Of a DNA stretch of 64,000 nucleotides, positions 20,099-33,519 are shown in pieces. The stretch is from positions 260,703 through 324,702 of the forward strand of contig QANY01005678.1 in the NCBI GenBank assembly GCA_003255025.1, given 5' to 3'. The DNA comes from Datisca glomerata (lineage: Eukaryota; Streptophyta; Magnoliopsida; Cucurbitales; Datiscaceae). The stretch's first letter is position 1. Every line of letters starts with the position of its first letter. The notes under the pieces are model-generated. The model ran no database searches, was not told where the DNA came from, and saw only the letters and a list, made by a program, of their open reading frames with translations. Position numbers and translations under genes: made by a program.

Positions 20099-22605
20099 GT
20101 CCAATTTTGAAATAAAAGTAAGAGAATGTCCAAAAAATAACTGTATTGCAAATATGACTGAATTTAGTACATCCCATTAACCAAATAAATCTGCAGACCA
20201 AAATACCCTCTTCCTCATTAGACAATAACATTCATAGAATCTTCACTGTTTTAACAACCAAACAAAGCACAAACACTTTCATTTCTCCGAATCCAATCCG
20301 AAAAACTCTCACCACTCAACAACCAAACAAAATAAAATCTCATTTACCCTCGCTCTCCATCCGTCTATCAAGAAGCTCCATTTTCATCACCATCGTGAAC
20401 CTCCATCTTCTCCACAAACCACACACTGAAATCATGTAATTTTTTCATCATTTTTGTTCGCGTTTTACCATAATTTTTGTTTGTGATTCCCTATTTTTTA
20501 TGTCTACGATTTACCTATAATTTGCCTGTAATTTTCATAGTTTCTCGAATCGATTTTGAAGGTTTCTTCACCACACATTTCATAATTTTCTATATCTTGA
20601 TTTCAATGATTTCTTAGTGTTTTAGTGATTTTATTTTATAGGTTTCTAATTTTTATGATTTTTTTGGTTTCGATTACTCCAACATTTAATTTTGAGCTTT
20701 CCATCAAGATAAGATTACATGTACCAAGTTTTGTTTACCTTAAATTCTTAATTTACCCAAATATGTAAATTTATTACCTGACTTTAATTTCTTTAATTTT
20801 AGGTTAGTCTGAGATTTTGATATTCAGGCCATATGTAAGTTCATATACCCTACGTTCTTTTTATCTCAGATTCTTTTATTAATACACATAATGAGAAGAG
20901 ATTCCTGATAGTTATCAATATTATTTTTGCTTTGTTTAGGTGATTGTTGAGTATAAAAATAAGTTGTTAGTTGTAATTATTGAGCATTTCATGTCGAAAC
21001 ACACTGCAACATAATTTATTGGTATATTATCGGTTGTTAATTAGTGTTTACAATTTTTATAGAGAATTATCATCAAAGTACGTATATTTCTAATATATTT
21101 TCTACAAAATAACTTATAAGAACACAACTTCTTATGCAGGCTAACGATGACCAGGAACGGAGGACTTATCAAAATAATGATGTAAAATTACCACGAACAT
21201 GACATATAAACCTTCAACCGTTTATCACAATCTTTTATAATTGAGTACTAGGTTTTTATGTGATGAACGATACTAATTTTATGATGATTTGTACTTGGAT
21301 TATTATTTCTATAGGTATATGGTAGTACACTACATGACATAAAATATATACTATAAATAATTTTGAAAATTGAATGATATAATTTTTATTAAAGAAATGA
21401 TGGATTGAAATGATTATGAGGATTGATAGTAATTTAATGGTGATGGATTTAATATTTCGTAAACAATTCTGGAATGCGTAATCGTTATGATATTTGGATT
21501 ATTATTTCTACATGTAACATGATAATGTACTATGTGTATATAAATGTATACTATAAATAATTATTACATTACTAATAAGCTTGGCAATGATTATTCTCAT
21601 TGACATAATAAACTTGAACATGGAAAATTATCATATCCACTTCATCAACACATTATATGATACCATCTTCACCAATCAACAATGGTAAGTTATACATCTA
21701 AATAGTATATATTTATATATTATAGTATATTATATATCACAATAAATAATAAATAGTTATATACTATAGTGTATAATAATGTATCACATAATAAACTTGA
21801 AATATGAAAATCCGCATAATGTAGAAAATACTCTGTTTTACCTCTGAAAAATAGAGTAAGACAAAGTGTCAATATGTAGAAGTGAAAAAAAATTATGAAC
21901 AATAACATAATTGTACATATTCACAGTACAATCCACAATTACTAATTAGTCTAAAATTCGAAATAAAATAATATGACTCATACTTCAATTAGTTAAAGAA
22001 TAATTGAGTCACAAAATAATATAGCATAATCACATTGTTATACTTATAAAATCAAAATATTGATCAACATCCAAAAACCTAAATCTCTAATAACTAAAAT
22101 AATAAAAGTAATGCAACATTCTCAAACTAATTTAACATTTACTTCTGATAAAAATCTCTAAAACCTAAAAAATATTGAGGGAAAATAATAAATAATTTGA
22201 CAGAAAATTTTATCATGAAGATGGTGAAATTCATGAGGTTATGATGCGTAAATCTAAAGATCTAATACGCCACGTAGCCCGCCATTGCGTAAATCTACCT
22301 TCAACATTTGCCAATTGCATTTCTGTATCAAGATTTTAAGACGAATTTTATTATTAACACATTCAAATCAAAGCGATTGAGAAGCAATTTCATCTAAAAT
22401 AGCCTGATTATGAAATTTTACACAAAGAGAAAGGCAGCTTCATAGTGAGAGAGTGGGGTGGCTTCGTCGTGAGAGAGGACAGAGTGAAATAGCACCATAT
22501 AAACATATAACTATTATCTTACAATAAGGATATAATAGTAAAAATATTATATAAATTAATTGAAGCCTTTTAAAATAGGTCATTCTTGTAAACAATAAAA
22601 AATTC
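20099..22605. mobile_element. possible non-autonomous MULE-like element
   Basis: No gene is seen. The two ends look imperfectly inverted: plus-strand CCAATTTTGAAATAAAAGTA, AGAGAATGTCC near 20101, and the reverse complement of 22560-22605, CCGAATTTTTTATTGTTTAC, AAGAATGACC. Inside each end lies a CT-rich leader-like stretch. The interior is 70-80% AT without transposase. No clean 9-bp duplication was found. Confidence 0.3.
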
Positions 22606-23966
22606 GGCCTTTGAACAAAAATCCATTAAAAATGGGGAAAATATCTATTTCTCCCATAAATAAATGGACACCAAGACACCATCCCGACGAATATATTCTT
22701 GCAATCAATTCCCTGAAACATGGACTATATGGGAGTTATCACTGCTTTCATCTTTTAGTTGTATGTTCAATTTTTTTATATATTTATAAATTTTTTACAA
22801 TCACCAACATTTAGAATTTCTCAGAAACATTATAAATGTGGAATGTATATCTCAATGCATGGGTGAGGCTCTCCAGACAACACATTTCATACTAAATGAT
22901 CTCAACCTTGTAACGCTCAGGTTCTTTCGTCCCTAGGGTCTAAAAAATTTATATGTATATTCTTTTTTTTAAAAGGGGGAGATAAGGCATACTTAAGTGC
23001 TTATAATTTATTGGGCTACTGCCATGCATATAGACTCTATTTATATGAGTATGAATACGCATCGAGACCGTATTAATGCAGACAAGTTACACATATTTAC
23101 ATTATTGAGAGAAAGGAGTATGCATGCTTCGATTCTTTAATCTCTCTTATTAATTACAATATTTGATTAGCACATTTTTTGCCATATATGTTTTTAAATT
23201 GCATTGGACATGACATTTGCATCAAGAGATTGACGTCTGTCACGTCCATACTCACTCTATCATCGTGGACTATATTTTTCCTATACATCTCTACTCATGA
23301 GGATCTCAAGATTTAATTACCAATAATTTATGAGGATTTATTTATTTGCTCATCAAGCGCTTACAGAATTTATGGATTTATTTAACTTATATGTCGACTC
23401 TCCACGGGGATTTCTGGATTTATTAACCAGTTTATAATGAAAATTTATGTACTTAATATTGAGCTCAGCATGGAGATATCCAGATTATCACTGACTCATT
23501 ATGCATATTTTGGATCTATCAATCAACTTATTATGTGGATTTGAACTAATTATCTGACTCATCTTAGATATTCATAGATTTATCAATCGACTTATTGTAA
23601 GTACATATGAAGTTGTCTATTGTTAAACATTGCCTTATAGTCCCTGCCACATCATCTAAATCACGACCAAGGGTGTTCTGTTATACATATAAGAAATTCT
23701 AGATATATATTTGCAATTCTGTATTACCCTGCAGTCTTTATATCATTACTGAATTTAGCCATGACAAAGAAAATGGCTTATATTTCTTTGAGATTCGAAA
23801 AGAGGGGGAAGGATATCATTATATGTATATTCCCCATGATGTTTTCTACGTTGTTATTTCTCCTTGGAAGCTCGGCCCTCACAACTTGTATACTATTTTG
23901 CTAGGAGGTTCTCATGTTGACCGTTAATCAAGAGAGTAAGAATAAAAGCTTATTTCTGAGAATTCT
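22606..23966. other. intergenic, AT-rich
   Basis: No coding sequence recognised. 23290-23600 holds loosely repeated phrases (GGATTTAT, ATCAATCAACTTATTATG) that may be a decayed ~60-bp tandem repeat. The right end is the ATTCT target duplication (23962-23966) of the Tekay element. Confidence 0.4.
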
Positions 23967-26357
23967 TGTAATACCCCAATACTAAAAATACCTTATTAAT
24001 TATAATTTAGGAAGTGATATCTTCTTTAACGTTAATTAAACATTTAATATGAAAGATATAACTTTATTTAAAACATAACTTTATCAAATCCTTTATTTAA
24101 ATTTATAAGTATTGAATTCAAAGTACTTAAATAATAATAAAAATTTTGCAATGGAAACTTAGTCAAATAACAACCAATAATTTTAAGCTAAATCATCAAA
24201 ATAATAATAATTAATCATAAAGCAATTGTCTGAAATCTTTATTCAAACTATTCTACTGAGTCCAATTCGCCTGTAAGGTATCGTCATGCAATTACGCCTC
24301 ACCTGAAAATATTTAGAAACCACGAAATGAGTTAAAGCCCAGTAAGTAAAATCTTACACATACTCAGCAAACACATGTGCATTCAATTCCATTTTAAGAA
24401 CATTTTTTTGTTTGACACACTTTATAATCATTTTATCACTTTATTTCCTTTGCTTTCATTAATTACGTTTTATTACATTCTTTCAATGCAAACTTGTCAC
24501 ATTCCTTTCTTTACTATTTCCATTGCATTCATTTCTTTCATTTATTCGCGAGCTCACTAGTGTAATGTTTAGCCAATCAGAGGCAGTGAGCAATTATTAT
24601 GGAACATGTTCGACTACCGGGCCCTGGTAGTATCATCCATTCACATTATATCATTGGACAAGCCAAACGAACATCCATTCACATTAACCATTAACCATTG
24701 CCAGGTCCGCCGGTCTCCCACGTCCCATTTCCCACTCATGTCTTTCATGGCATTACAATACAATTACATCACGGACAACATACATACAAATATAATTAAA
24801 CATAATATCAAGCGACATCACAATGATAAATCAATACAACATCGAAGTTTACAAACATTAAGGTATGCGTAAAATTCTACTTACTTGGCGTCCTTAGTAA
24901 AACCAAAGGTCTAGAGAATGCTTCGAGGGGTCAAAGCTCAAAGTGCCAAAACTATTAAATTTACACATTAAGATGTTTTATCAATTTCACATAGTCATTG
25001 AAAACATAAAACAAATCAATTGTTTATGACATAGATGGTAGAGTGGAAAACTAAGTCACTGCTCAATAATAAAACCCAAATATTTATATACTTTATAAGC
25101 ACGGTACAAATCCAAACTCCAATACCTTTATAAATTCATGATACTTCTTGTTTACTTGCTCTAGTTATAAAATATAGAATACAACTTATACTAGGGCTTT
25201 CTAAAAATTATAAAATTTATATAGTATGATCTTGAAAACTCTAGGGTTTCCCAAATTAAATTTCATGAAATTTTGAGGTCATTTGGGTGTCAAAACATGG
25301 AAACAAATTGGTTTCCTAAATCTGTTTCCTCTGAACAAAATAGAAACTTTAAAAAATCATATAAAATCTTATACTTGATTTATGACCTAAACTTTATACA
25401 GGATATATTTCAACATGTTGAAAAGCTACCATCAAAATTTCAGACTCAAATTCCATCATTTGATATATGAAACATGAAGTCGATTCACAGTGTGCAGAAA
25501 AATCCGAAATCCAGTTTTCGTTAAAAATCATAATTTTTTTTTATTGAAAACGTTTCTCCCTTATTGAAATTGATTCAAGAGACTTATATGATTCAAGACA
25601 CTTATATGAGTCATAAAAGAGTGTTAAAACTAATTATTATTCAGATCTAAATTAAAACATGTGAAACTAAACTTAAACATTTAAAAGCGTTGAATACATT
25701 GAAATAAAAAGAAGTTATGAATCACAAACCTACGTCCTTGCGTAGAAAAATGAAACAATTTCCACAAAGAAAAATTTTTGTTCGTTATCTCAAAGACGCC
25801 AAAGTGGAAAACCTCACAGTTGCTATTCGTTAACCACAAAGTAGTCAGATTGTTCTCTTTATTTTTTTTTATGATTCTCGCCTCTTGATGAAGAGGACAA
25901 AAGAAAACAGTGGGTTTTCTTTTGTTGGGCGGCGAGAGACTATTTTAGAGAGGGAGAGATGAATGAATATAAATATGTATATTTAGGTTAGGGTTAGCTT
26001 TAGGTGTATGCATGTATTGGTGTGAGCAAGTTAGAGAATGAGAGATAGACGAATAAAAAAATCAAAATAGTGTTAAGGTTTTTTTTCTTAGGGTATAAAT
26101 GTATATATGGTGTGAGTGAGCTTAGAAAAATACAAATAAATCTAATCTTAATAAGTCAACAATTTTGATAACTAATATCAATTATATTAAAATTATACTA
26201 GGCACGTAATGGGTCGTGAGATCACCTTGAATCGTTTCTCTGCAAGACATTTAATTAATTCAATCCAAACGTTAAGTCAAATAATCATAGGATAATTAAG
26301 AGAAAAAAATTAACAATTAAACACATAATTTATTGCAAAATTAGTTGGGGTGTTACA
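23967..26357 (-). repeat. 3' LTR of Tekay element
   Basis: 2391 bp, nearly identical to 31048-33514 but lacking about 90 bp that the other LTR has at ~31835-31935. The many small differences show the insertion is not very recent. Confidence 0.95.
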
Positions 26358-26393
26358 ATTTCCCCCCACCTAAAAATAATTTCGTCCTCGAAA

Positions 26394-26945
26394 TTAAAAC
26401 GTACCAAACAAATGTGGATACTTGACACACATCCCATCCTCGCGCTCCCAGGTTGCCTCTTCTACTGCATGATTTTTCCATAACACCTTGACCAAACGAA
26501 TCTTCTTTTGTCTAAGTTCCTTTTCTTCTCTATCCAGATTCCTGATGGGTGCTTCTTCATAAGTAAGGTCTTGGCGGAGGTCCAAAGCCTCATAGCTAAG
26601 GACGTGAGATGGGTCAGGAAGATACTTCCTTAACATCGAAACATGGAATACATTATGAACTCCCGACATTGCTGGCGACAATGCAAGTCGATAAGCTAAC
26701 TCTCCGATTCTCTTCAATATTTCAAAAGGTCCTACAAAGCTGGGACTTAATTTGCCTTTCTTCCCAAACCTCAAAACACCTTTCACAGGAGCGACCTTTT
26801 GAAATACTTTGTCGCCAACAACAAATTCCAAAGGCTTCCTTCTTTTATTTGCATAACTCTTTTGTCTAGTTTGAGTTGTCTTTATTTGCTGACGAATCTT
26901 TTCAACTATATCAATCATTTTCTGAATAATCTCAGGGCCCAACAA
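26394..26945 (-). pseudogene. Tekay integrase C-terminus and chromodomain
   Basis: 183 codons. Linker RKSYANKRRKPLEFVVGDKV leads to the GPFEILKRIGELAYRLAL module. HNVFHVSMLRKYLPDPSHV comes next, and the chromodomain LVKVLWKNHAVEEATWERED follows with a YPHLF end. In chromoviruses this domain is thought to guide integration to marked chromatin. An in-frame TGA just upstream (about 26979-26981, within C-stop-SP where the family has Arg) cuts it off from the integrase core. Confidence 0.9.
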
Positions 26946-26981
26946 TTTCCGTTCTCTGACTTCGTCCCAATGAATAGGCGA

Positions 26982-27887
26982 TCAACATTTTCTCTCGTAC
27001 AATGCCTCATAAGGTGCCATACCAATTGTAGCTTGATAACTATTATTATAAGAGAACTCGACAAGAGGTAATATCGCTTCCCAAGTGCTCTGAAAATCAA
27101 TAACACAAGCTCTCAACATATCTTCAAGGGTTTGAATGGTCCTTTCTGATTGCCCATCAGACTGTGGATGAAAAGCTGTGCTGAACCGTAATTGGGTACC
27201 CATAGCTGTATGCAAGCTTTTCCAGAAAGTAGAAGTAAACTTCGGATCACGTTCTGACACAATCGACAGTGGGACTCCATGAAGTCTTACTATTTCCCGC
27301 ACATACAATTGAGCATACTGCTTCATCTTGTAGATATTTTTGACCGGCAAGAAGTGAGATGACTTAGTAAGCCGATCAACAATAAACCAAATAGAATTGT
27401 AACCTTTCAAAGTCTTTGGTAGTCCCAAAACAAAATCCATACTGATGTGCTCCCACTTCCACTCAGGTATCATAAGTGGTTGCAAAAGCCCAGAAGGTCG
27501 CTGATGCTCAGCCTTAACCTGCTGGCACGTAAGACAATGTTGTACATACTCTGCCACATCTCGACTCATGCCAATCCACCAATAATGTTCCCTTAGACTT
27601 CGATACATCTTCGTACTTCTTGGATGAATTGAGTATGGAGTGCCATGAGCTTCACTCAAAATTTCTCGCTTTAACTCTCCATTGTTTAGTACTATCAATC
27701 TACCATCATAATGAAGAGCTCCATTGGTAATGATGACAAAATCAGTACGTTTACCATCTTCCACCTCTGTTCGAAATTTCAAAAGTTGTGGATCATCCAA
27801 TTGTCCTATCTTAATTCTTTCAAAAAGAGTTGGACAAACCGTCAAAGTAGCGGGATAACCAGAACCTTCCCAATGTAAAATTTCCAA
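26982..27887 (-). pseudogene. Tekay integrase
   Basis: 301 codons. The zinc region shows HYWWIGMSRDVAEYVQHCLT with CQQVK. The core has WEHISMDFVLGLPKTLKGYN (first Asp) and IVSERDPKFTSTFW. The Glu region is HPQSDGQSERTIQTLEDMLR. At the second catalytic position the text is SERD where the family has SDRD, so the acidic residue is Glu, not Asp. Stops lie on both sides (27888 and ~26980). Confidence 0.9.
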
Positions 27888-28070
27888 TCAAAATCTCTGA
27901 ATCTCCCTTAACAATGATTTCTGAATAACTTGCAAACAAGCAATAGAACCTGAATTCTTTCTACTCAAAGCATCCGCTACCACATTAGCGTTGCCCGGGT
28001 GATAATTGATTTCACAATCGTAATCTTTGACAAGTTCTAACCACATTCGTTGCCTCATATTCAACTCCTT

Positions 28071-29207
28071 CTATGTGAAGAAATACTTGAGACTTTTATG
28101 ATCAGTGAAGATTTCACATTTAAACCCATAAAGATAGTGCCTCCAAATCTTCAACGCAAACACAACAGCTGCGAGCTCAAGATCGTGGGTAGGGTAATTC
28201 TTTTCATAATCTTTTAGTTGTCTTGAGCCATGAGCAATCACCTTACCATGTTGCATAAGCACACAACCAAGACCCTTCTTCGAAGCATCACTGTAAACGA
28301 CAAACCCTTCATTACCTACAGGAAGTGTTAAGACTGAGGCAGTTGTTAAACGCTCCTTCAACTCTTGGAAACTCCGTTCGCACTCCTTGGACCACTGGAA
28401 TTTAACATTCTTCCTTGTTAGTTGAGTTAATGGTGAGGAAACGTTTGAAAATCCTTCAAAAAATCTTCGATAATAGCCCGCTAATCCCAAAAAGCTACGA
28501 ACTTCACCAATATTAGCCGGAGCTAACCAACTTTTAATTGCTTCTATCTTGCCGGGATCAACTGTTATACCTTCTTTTGATATGATGTGCCCCAAAAATG
28601 GTACCCCATCCAACCAAAACTCACATTTCTTAAACTTGACAAATAACTCCTTCTCACGGAGGGTTTCCAGCACCGTCCAGAGGTGTTGCTCATGCTCCTC
28701 CTTAGAGCGAGAATAAATCAAAATGTCATCAATAAATACAATGATGAAATGATCTAAGTATTCTTTAAAAACACGGTTCATAAGATCTATAAATGCTGCA
28801 GGGGAATTCATCAACCCAAATAGAATTACGTGAAATTCATAATGTCCATATCGAGTATGAAATGCAGTCTTGAGGATGTCATCTTCTCTGACTTTCAATT
28901 GGTGATACCCAGAACGAAGATCAATCTTGGAAAAATAACTTGCACCTTGAAGTTGATCGAACAAATCTTCAATTCTCGGCAGTGAGTATTTATTCTTGAT
29001 AGTCACCTTGTTTAGCTCATGATAGTCGATACACAGCCTCATCGTTCCATCTTTCTTCTTTACAAACAAAACAGGAGCACCCCAAGGGGAAAAACTAGGT
29101 CGAATGAATTTCTTATCCAACAGTTCCTGCAACTCGACTTTGAGTTCCTTGAGTTCAGCCGGGGCCATACGATAGGGAGCTTTAGATAATGGGGCTGTAC
29201 CAGGCAC
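28071..29207 (-). pseudogene. Tekay reverse transcriptase and RNase H
   Basis: 378 codons. RT shows [39 protein letters not shown] and the catalytic FIDDILIYS. RNase H begins [16 protein letters not shown], with [20 protein letters not shown] and [11 protein letters not shown]. It ends at a TAG where the family continues with Gln (FFTQKELNMRQ). A frameshift near 29270 separates it from the protease frame; 27888-28070 continues the RNase H tail. Confidence 0.9.
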
Positions 29208-30100
29208 AAGGTCAATGACAAAGTCAATTTCCCTATCTGGCGGTAGACCGCCCGGTAAATCCTCAGGAATACATCAACAAACTCCCGTACTATAGGTACA
29301 TTTCCTGTAGAATGACATTCTTTCGGTAATTCTATCAATGATGCTAAGTACCCCATACATCCTTTATTCAACAATCGCCAAGCTTTCATAGCAGAGATAA
29401 AAGGACTACGAGGTTTTGACTTAGCTCCTACAAAATGAAAACTGGACACTCTTGAAGGTTGAAATAACACTATTTTTTCATGGTAGTCAATAGTTGCGTA
29501 GTGCTTCAATAACCAATCCATCCCCAAAATAATGTCAAAGTAATGGACATCCAAGATTATAAGGTCAGCAGACAGTACATGCTCTTCTATCACTAAAGGA
29601 TAGTCCTTTATAACTCTACTCGCCTCCAGAACCTTCCACGAAGGTGTAGATACATAAAATGGTGCCTCTAAAAGTACAAATGGCAACCCTAATTTCTGAG
29701 CTAGCAAAGATTTTATGAACGAATGAGTAGCACCAGAATCAAACAAAATACAAGTAACCATTTCACATACAAATATAGTACCTGAAACAACAGTCGGGGA
29801 GTTATCAGCGTCCTCTTTAGTCATCGCAAACACTCGAGCCTGGGTCTTCTTTTGGTCATTGTTGTTGTAGGTGTTTCCATCACAATCTTTAGCAAGGTGG
29901 CCACATTTTCCGCACCTAAAACATAAGCCTGTACCTATACGACATTCACCAAGGTGTTTCTTGCCGCACTTTTGACATGTCCTTCTTGGCTGCTTTCCTT
30001 GTTGGTTTTTTGTTGTCGTTTCCACCGCCAAATTTCCTTTTCTGATTGTCCCCCTTCCAGAAATTTCCTTTAGAATTGCTTCCATTATGCTTCTGACCAC
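29208..30100 (-). pseudogene. Tekay gag zinc knuckle and protease
   Basis: The frame from 30100 shows CFRCGKCGHLAKDC (CCHC knuckle, ~29900) with an upstream CQKCGKKHLGEC. The protease follows as CILFDSGATHSFIKSLLAQK, with the DSG catalytic motif intact, and then ILGMDWLLKHYATIDYHEK. The correct frame is lost near 29270. Confidence 0.9.
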
Positions 30101-30823
30101 TTATATAGAATTTGTTCTGGTCTGGGTCTAAGCGTTGTGCTCTTTCCGCTAACAATGCTTTGTTGACCACTCCATTATAGGTAGTAAGCTCGAACGAAAT
30201 CACTGCTTGCTTGATACTGGATCTCAACCCTTCCTCAAAGCGTCTGGCTCGACTCTCTTCCGCTGCCACCAAATCTGGAGCAAACTTCGCTAATCGTGCA
30301 AAAGTTGCTTCATACTCAGTAGCGGTTTTACTTTTTTGCTCTAGCTTAACAAATTCTCTCTCCTTTTCCCGTCGAATGCTTTTTGGGAAGTAATGATTGA
30401 AAAATGCGATCTTGAACATATACTAAGTGAAGACCTCAACATCATTTTCATTTTGACGTTTAATCAGTCGCCACCAATCGTACGCATCTCCTTGTAACAT
30501 ATAAGAAGCGAAGTCAACCTTATCTGCATCAGTGCACTTCACAACAATGAATGCTTTCTCCATCTCAGTAATCCACATTTCAGCTCTAAGTGGGTCGGTA
30601 GTTCCTTCAAAATATGGTGGAGATAACTTCAAAATTCAAAAAAATTATGTTGACCATTTCGCGGAGGGGCCACATTTTGTTGTTGAACTTTTCCTAACGC
30701 AGCTATTGCTTGCATAAATGTTACCAAAGTTAGCGGGGTACCATGTTGATCGTTCCCCGTCTCATTACCGTTCACCCCAAATGGTTGACCATCAATACGA
30801 TTTTCAGCGTTCCAAGGAGGCAT
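29946..30823 (-). pseudogene. Tekay gag
   Basis: Three pieces. 30823-30629 starts MPPWNAENRIDGQPFGVNGN. 30632-30423 has LSPPYFEGTTDPLRAEMWIT and YDWWRL. 30419-29946 has FFNHYFPKSIRREKEREFVK and the Q-rich end. A TAG at ~30420-30422 replaces the Trp expected in FT-W-xMF, and a frameshift lies near 30630. It would form the particle shell. Confidence 0.85.
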
Positions 30824-31031
30824 TTTGGTACAAACAGATCGATCTTAACACGTCTATCATTTCATTGTAATTTCATATAACAAACAAAATCATACAATAA
30901 ATATCATTCTAACAATTAAACATTAAATCGTACGAGGAGATTGTGAGAAGACCTTTTGTGGTGTGACTCAGTAGCTTTTCCTCCTTTTAAATTAGAAATT
31001 TTTTATGAAGTCTACAGAATTGTCTAAACAT

Positions 31032-31044
31032 GGCTCTGATACCA
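31032..31044 (-). promoter_or_regulatory. Tekay primer-binding site (initiator Met tRNA type)
   Basis: The minus strand reads TGGTATCAGAGCC three bases inside the 5' LTR end, the usual plant initiator-methionine-tRNA primer site. Confidence 0.9.
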
Positions 31045-31047
31045 AAC

Positions 31048-33514
31048 TGTAATACCCCAATACTAAAAATACCTTATTGATTATAATTTAGGAAGTGATA
31101 TCCTCTTTAACGTTAATTAAACATTTAATATGAAAGATATAGCTTTATTTTAAACATAACTTTATCAAATCCTTTATTTAAATTTATAAGTGTTGAATTC
31201 AAAGTACTTAAATAATAATAAAAATTTTACAACGGAAACTTAGTCAAATAACAACCAATAATTTTAAGCTAAATCATCAAAATAATAATAATTAATCATA
31301 AAGCAATTGTTTGAAATCTTTATTCAAACTATTCTACTGAGTCCAATTCGCCTGCAAGGTATCGTCTCGCAATTACCCCTCATCTGAAAATATTTAGAAA
31401 CCACAGAATGAGCTAAAACCCAGTAAGTAAAATCTTACACATACTCAGCAAACACATACGCATTCAATTCCATTTTAAGAACATTTTTTTTGTTTGACAC
31501 ACACTTTATAATCATTTTATTACTTTATTTCCATTGCTTTCATTAATTACGTTTCATTACATTCTTTCCATGCAAACTTGTCACATTCCTTTCTTTACTA
31601 TTTCCATTGCATTCATTTCTTTCCTTTATTCACGAGCTCACTTGTGTAATGTTTAGCCAATCAGAGGCAGTGGGCAATTATTATGGAACCTGTTCGACTA
31701 CCGGGCCCTGGTAGTATCATTCATTCACATTATATCGTTGGACAAACCAAACGATCATCCATTCACATTAACCATTAACCATTGTCGGGTCCGCTGGTCC
31801 CCGCGTTTCATTTTCCACTCACATCTTTCATGACATAAACACACACCAGGTGTTTAAACTTTTAATTAAATTGATTATATTCATACTACAAACCCTCATG
31901 TATATGTATGAACGTATTTATAATCATTAACATTACAATACAATTACATCAGGGACACATACATACAAATATAATTAAACATAATATCAAGCGGCATCAC
32001 AATGATAAATCAATACAACATTGAAGTTTACAAACATTAAGGTATGCGTAAAATTCTACTTACTTGGCGTCCTTAGTAAAATCAAATGTCTAGAGAATGC
32101 TTCAAGGGGTCAACGCTCAAAGTGCCAAAATTATTAAATTTACACATTAAGATGTTTTATCAATTTCACAGTCATTGAAAACATAAAACAAAATCAAGTG
32201 TTTATGACATAGATGGTAAAGTGGAAAACTAAATCACTGCTCAAGAATAAAATCCAAATATTTATATACTTTATAAGCGCGGTACAAATCCAAACTCCAA
32301 TAGCTTTATAAATTCATGATACTTCTTGTTTACTTGTTCTAGTTATAAAGCATAGAACACAACTTATACTAGGGCTTTCTAAAAATTATAAAATTCATAT
32401 AGTATGATTTTGGAAATGCTAGGGTTTCACAAATTAAATTTCATGAAATTTCAAGGTCATTTAGGTATCAAAACATGAAAACAAATACGTTTCCTAAAAC
32501 TATTTTCTCTGAACAAAATAGAAACTTTTAAAAATCATATAAAATCGTAGACTTTGAGTTATGACCTAAAATTTATACAGGATATATTTCAACATGTTGA
32601 AAAGATACCATCAAAATTTCAGACTTAAATTTCATCTTTTGATTTATGAAACATGAAGTCAATTCACAGTGTGCAGAAAAATTTGAAATCCAGTTTTCAT
32701 TAAAAATCATATATATATATATTATTGAAAAGTTTCTCCCTTATTGAAATTGATTCAAGAGATTTATATGAGTCATAAAAGAGTGTTAAAACTCATTATT
32801 ATTCATATCTAAATTAAAACATGTGAATCTAAACTTAAACATTTAAAAGCATTGAATACATTGAAATAAAAAGAAGTTCTGAATCACAAACATTTGTCCT
32901 TGCATAGAAAAATGAAATAGTTTTCACAAAGAAATATTTTTGTTCGTTATCTCAAAGATGACAAAGTGGAAAACCTCACAGTTGCTATTCATTAACCACA
33001 AAGCAGCCAAATTGTTCTCTTTTTTTTTGTTGATTCTCACCTCTAGACGAAGAGGACAAAAGAAAACAGTGGTTTTTCTTTTGTTGGGCGGCGAGAGACT
33101 ATTTTAGAGAGGGAGAGATGAAGGAATATAAATATGTATATTTAGGTTAGGGTTAGCTTTAGTGTATGCATGTATTGGTGTGAGTAAGTTAGAGAATGAG
33201 AGATAGACGAATAAAAAAATCAAAATAGAGTTAGAGTTTTTTTTCTTAGGGTATAAATGCATATATGGTATGAGTGAGCTTAGAAAAATATAAATAAATC
33301 CAATCTTAAAAAGTCAATAATTTTGATAACTAATATCAATTATATTAAAATTATACTAGGCATGTAATGAGTCGTTCGATCATTTTGAATCGTTTCTCTG
33401 CAAGACATTTAATTAATTCAATCCAAACATTAAGTCAAATAATCATAGGATAACTAAGAGCAAAATTTAACAATTAAACACATAATTTATTACAAAATTA
33501 ATTGGGGTGTTACA
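31048..33514 (-). repeat. 5' LTR of Tekay element
   Basis: 2467 bp with TGTAACACCCC and GGGGTATTACA ends. It abuts the ATTCT duplication at 33515-33519. Confidence 0.95.
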
Positions 33515-33519
33515 ATTCT

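Larger units (their letters stand above)
23967..33514 (-). mobile_element. Ty3/gypsy chromovirus, Tekay lineage
   Basis: A complete ~9.5-kb element on the minus strand, flanked by the perfect 5-bp duplication ATTCT (23962-23966 and 33515-33519). Long LTRs (about 2.4 kb) begin TGTAACACCCC and end GGGGTATTACA. The initiator-Met primer site is at 31032-31044, and the polypurine tract GGTGGGGGGAAAT precedes the 3' LTR. Gag-protease-RT-RNase H-integrase-chromodomain is in gypsy order, and the C-terminal chromodomain is of the Tekay/Del type. Stops and frameshifts in gag and pol make it non-autonomous. Confidence 0.95.

Noticed and set aside
31032..31044. tRNA gene hint from the Met-type motif
   Set aside because: Only the 13-base primer site is present; no tRNA body. 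The same holds at 47473 and 60077.
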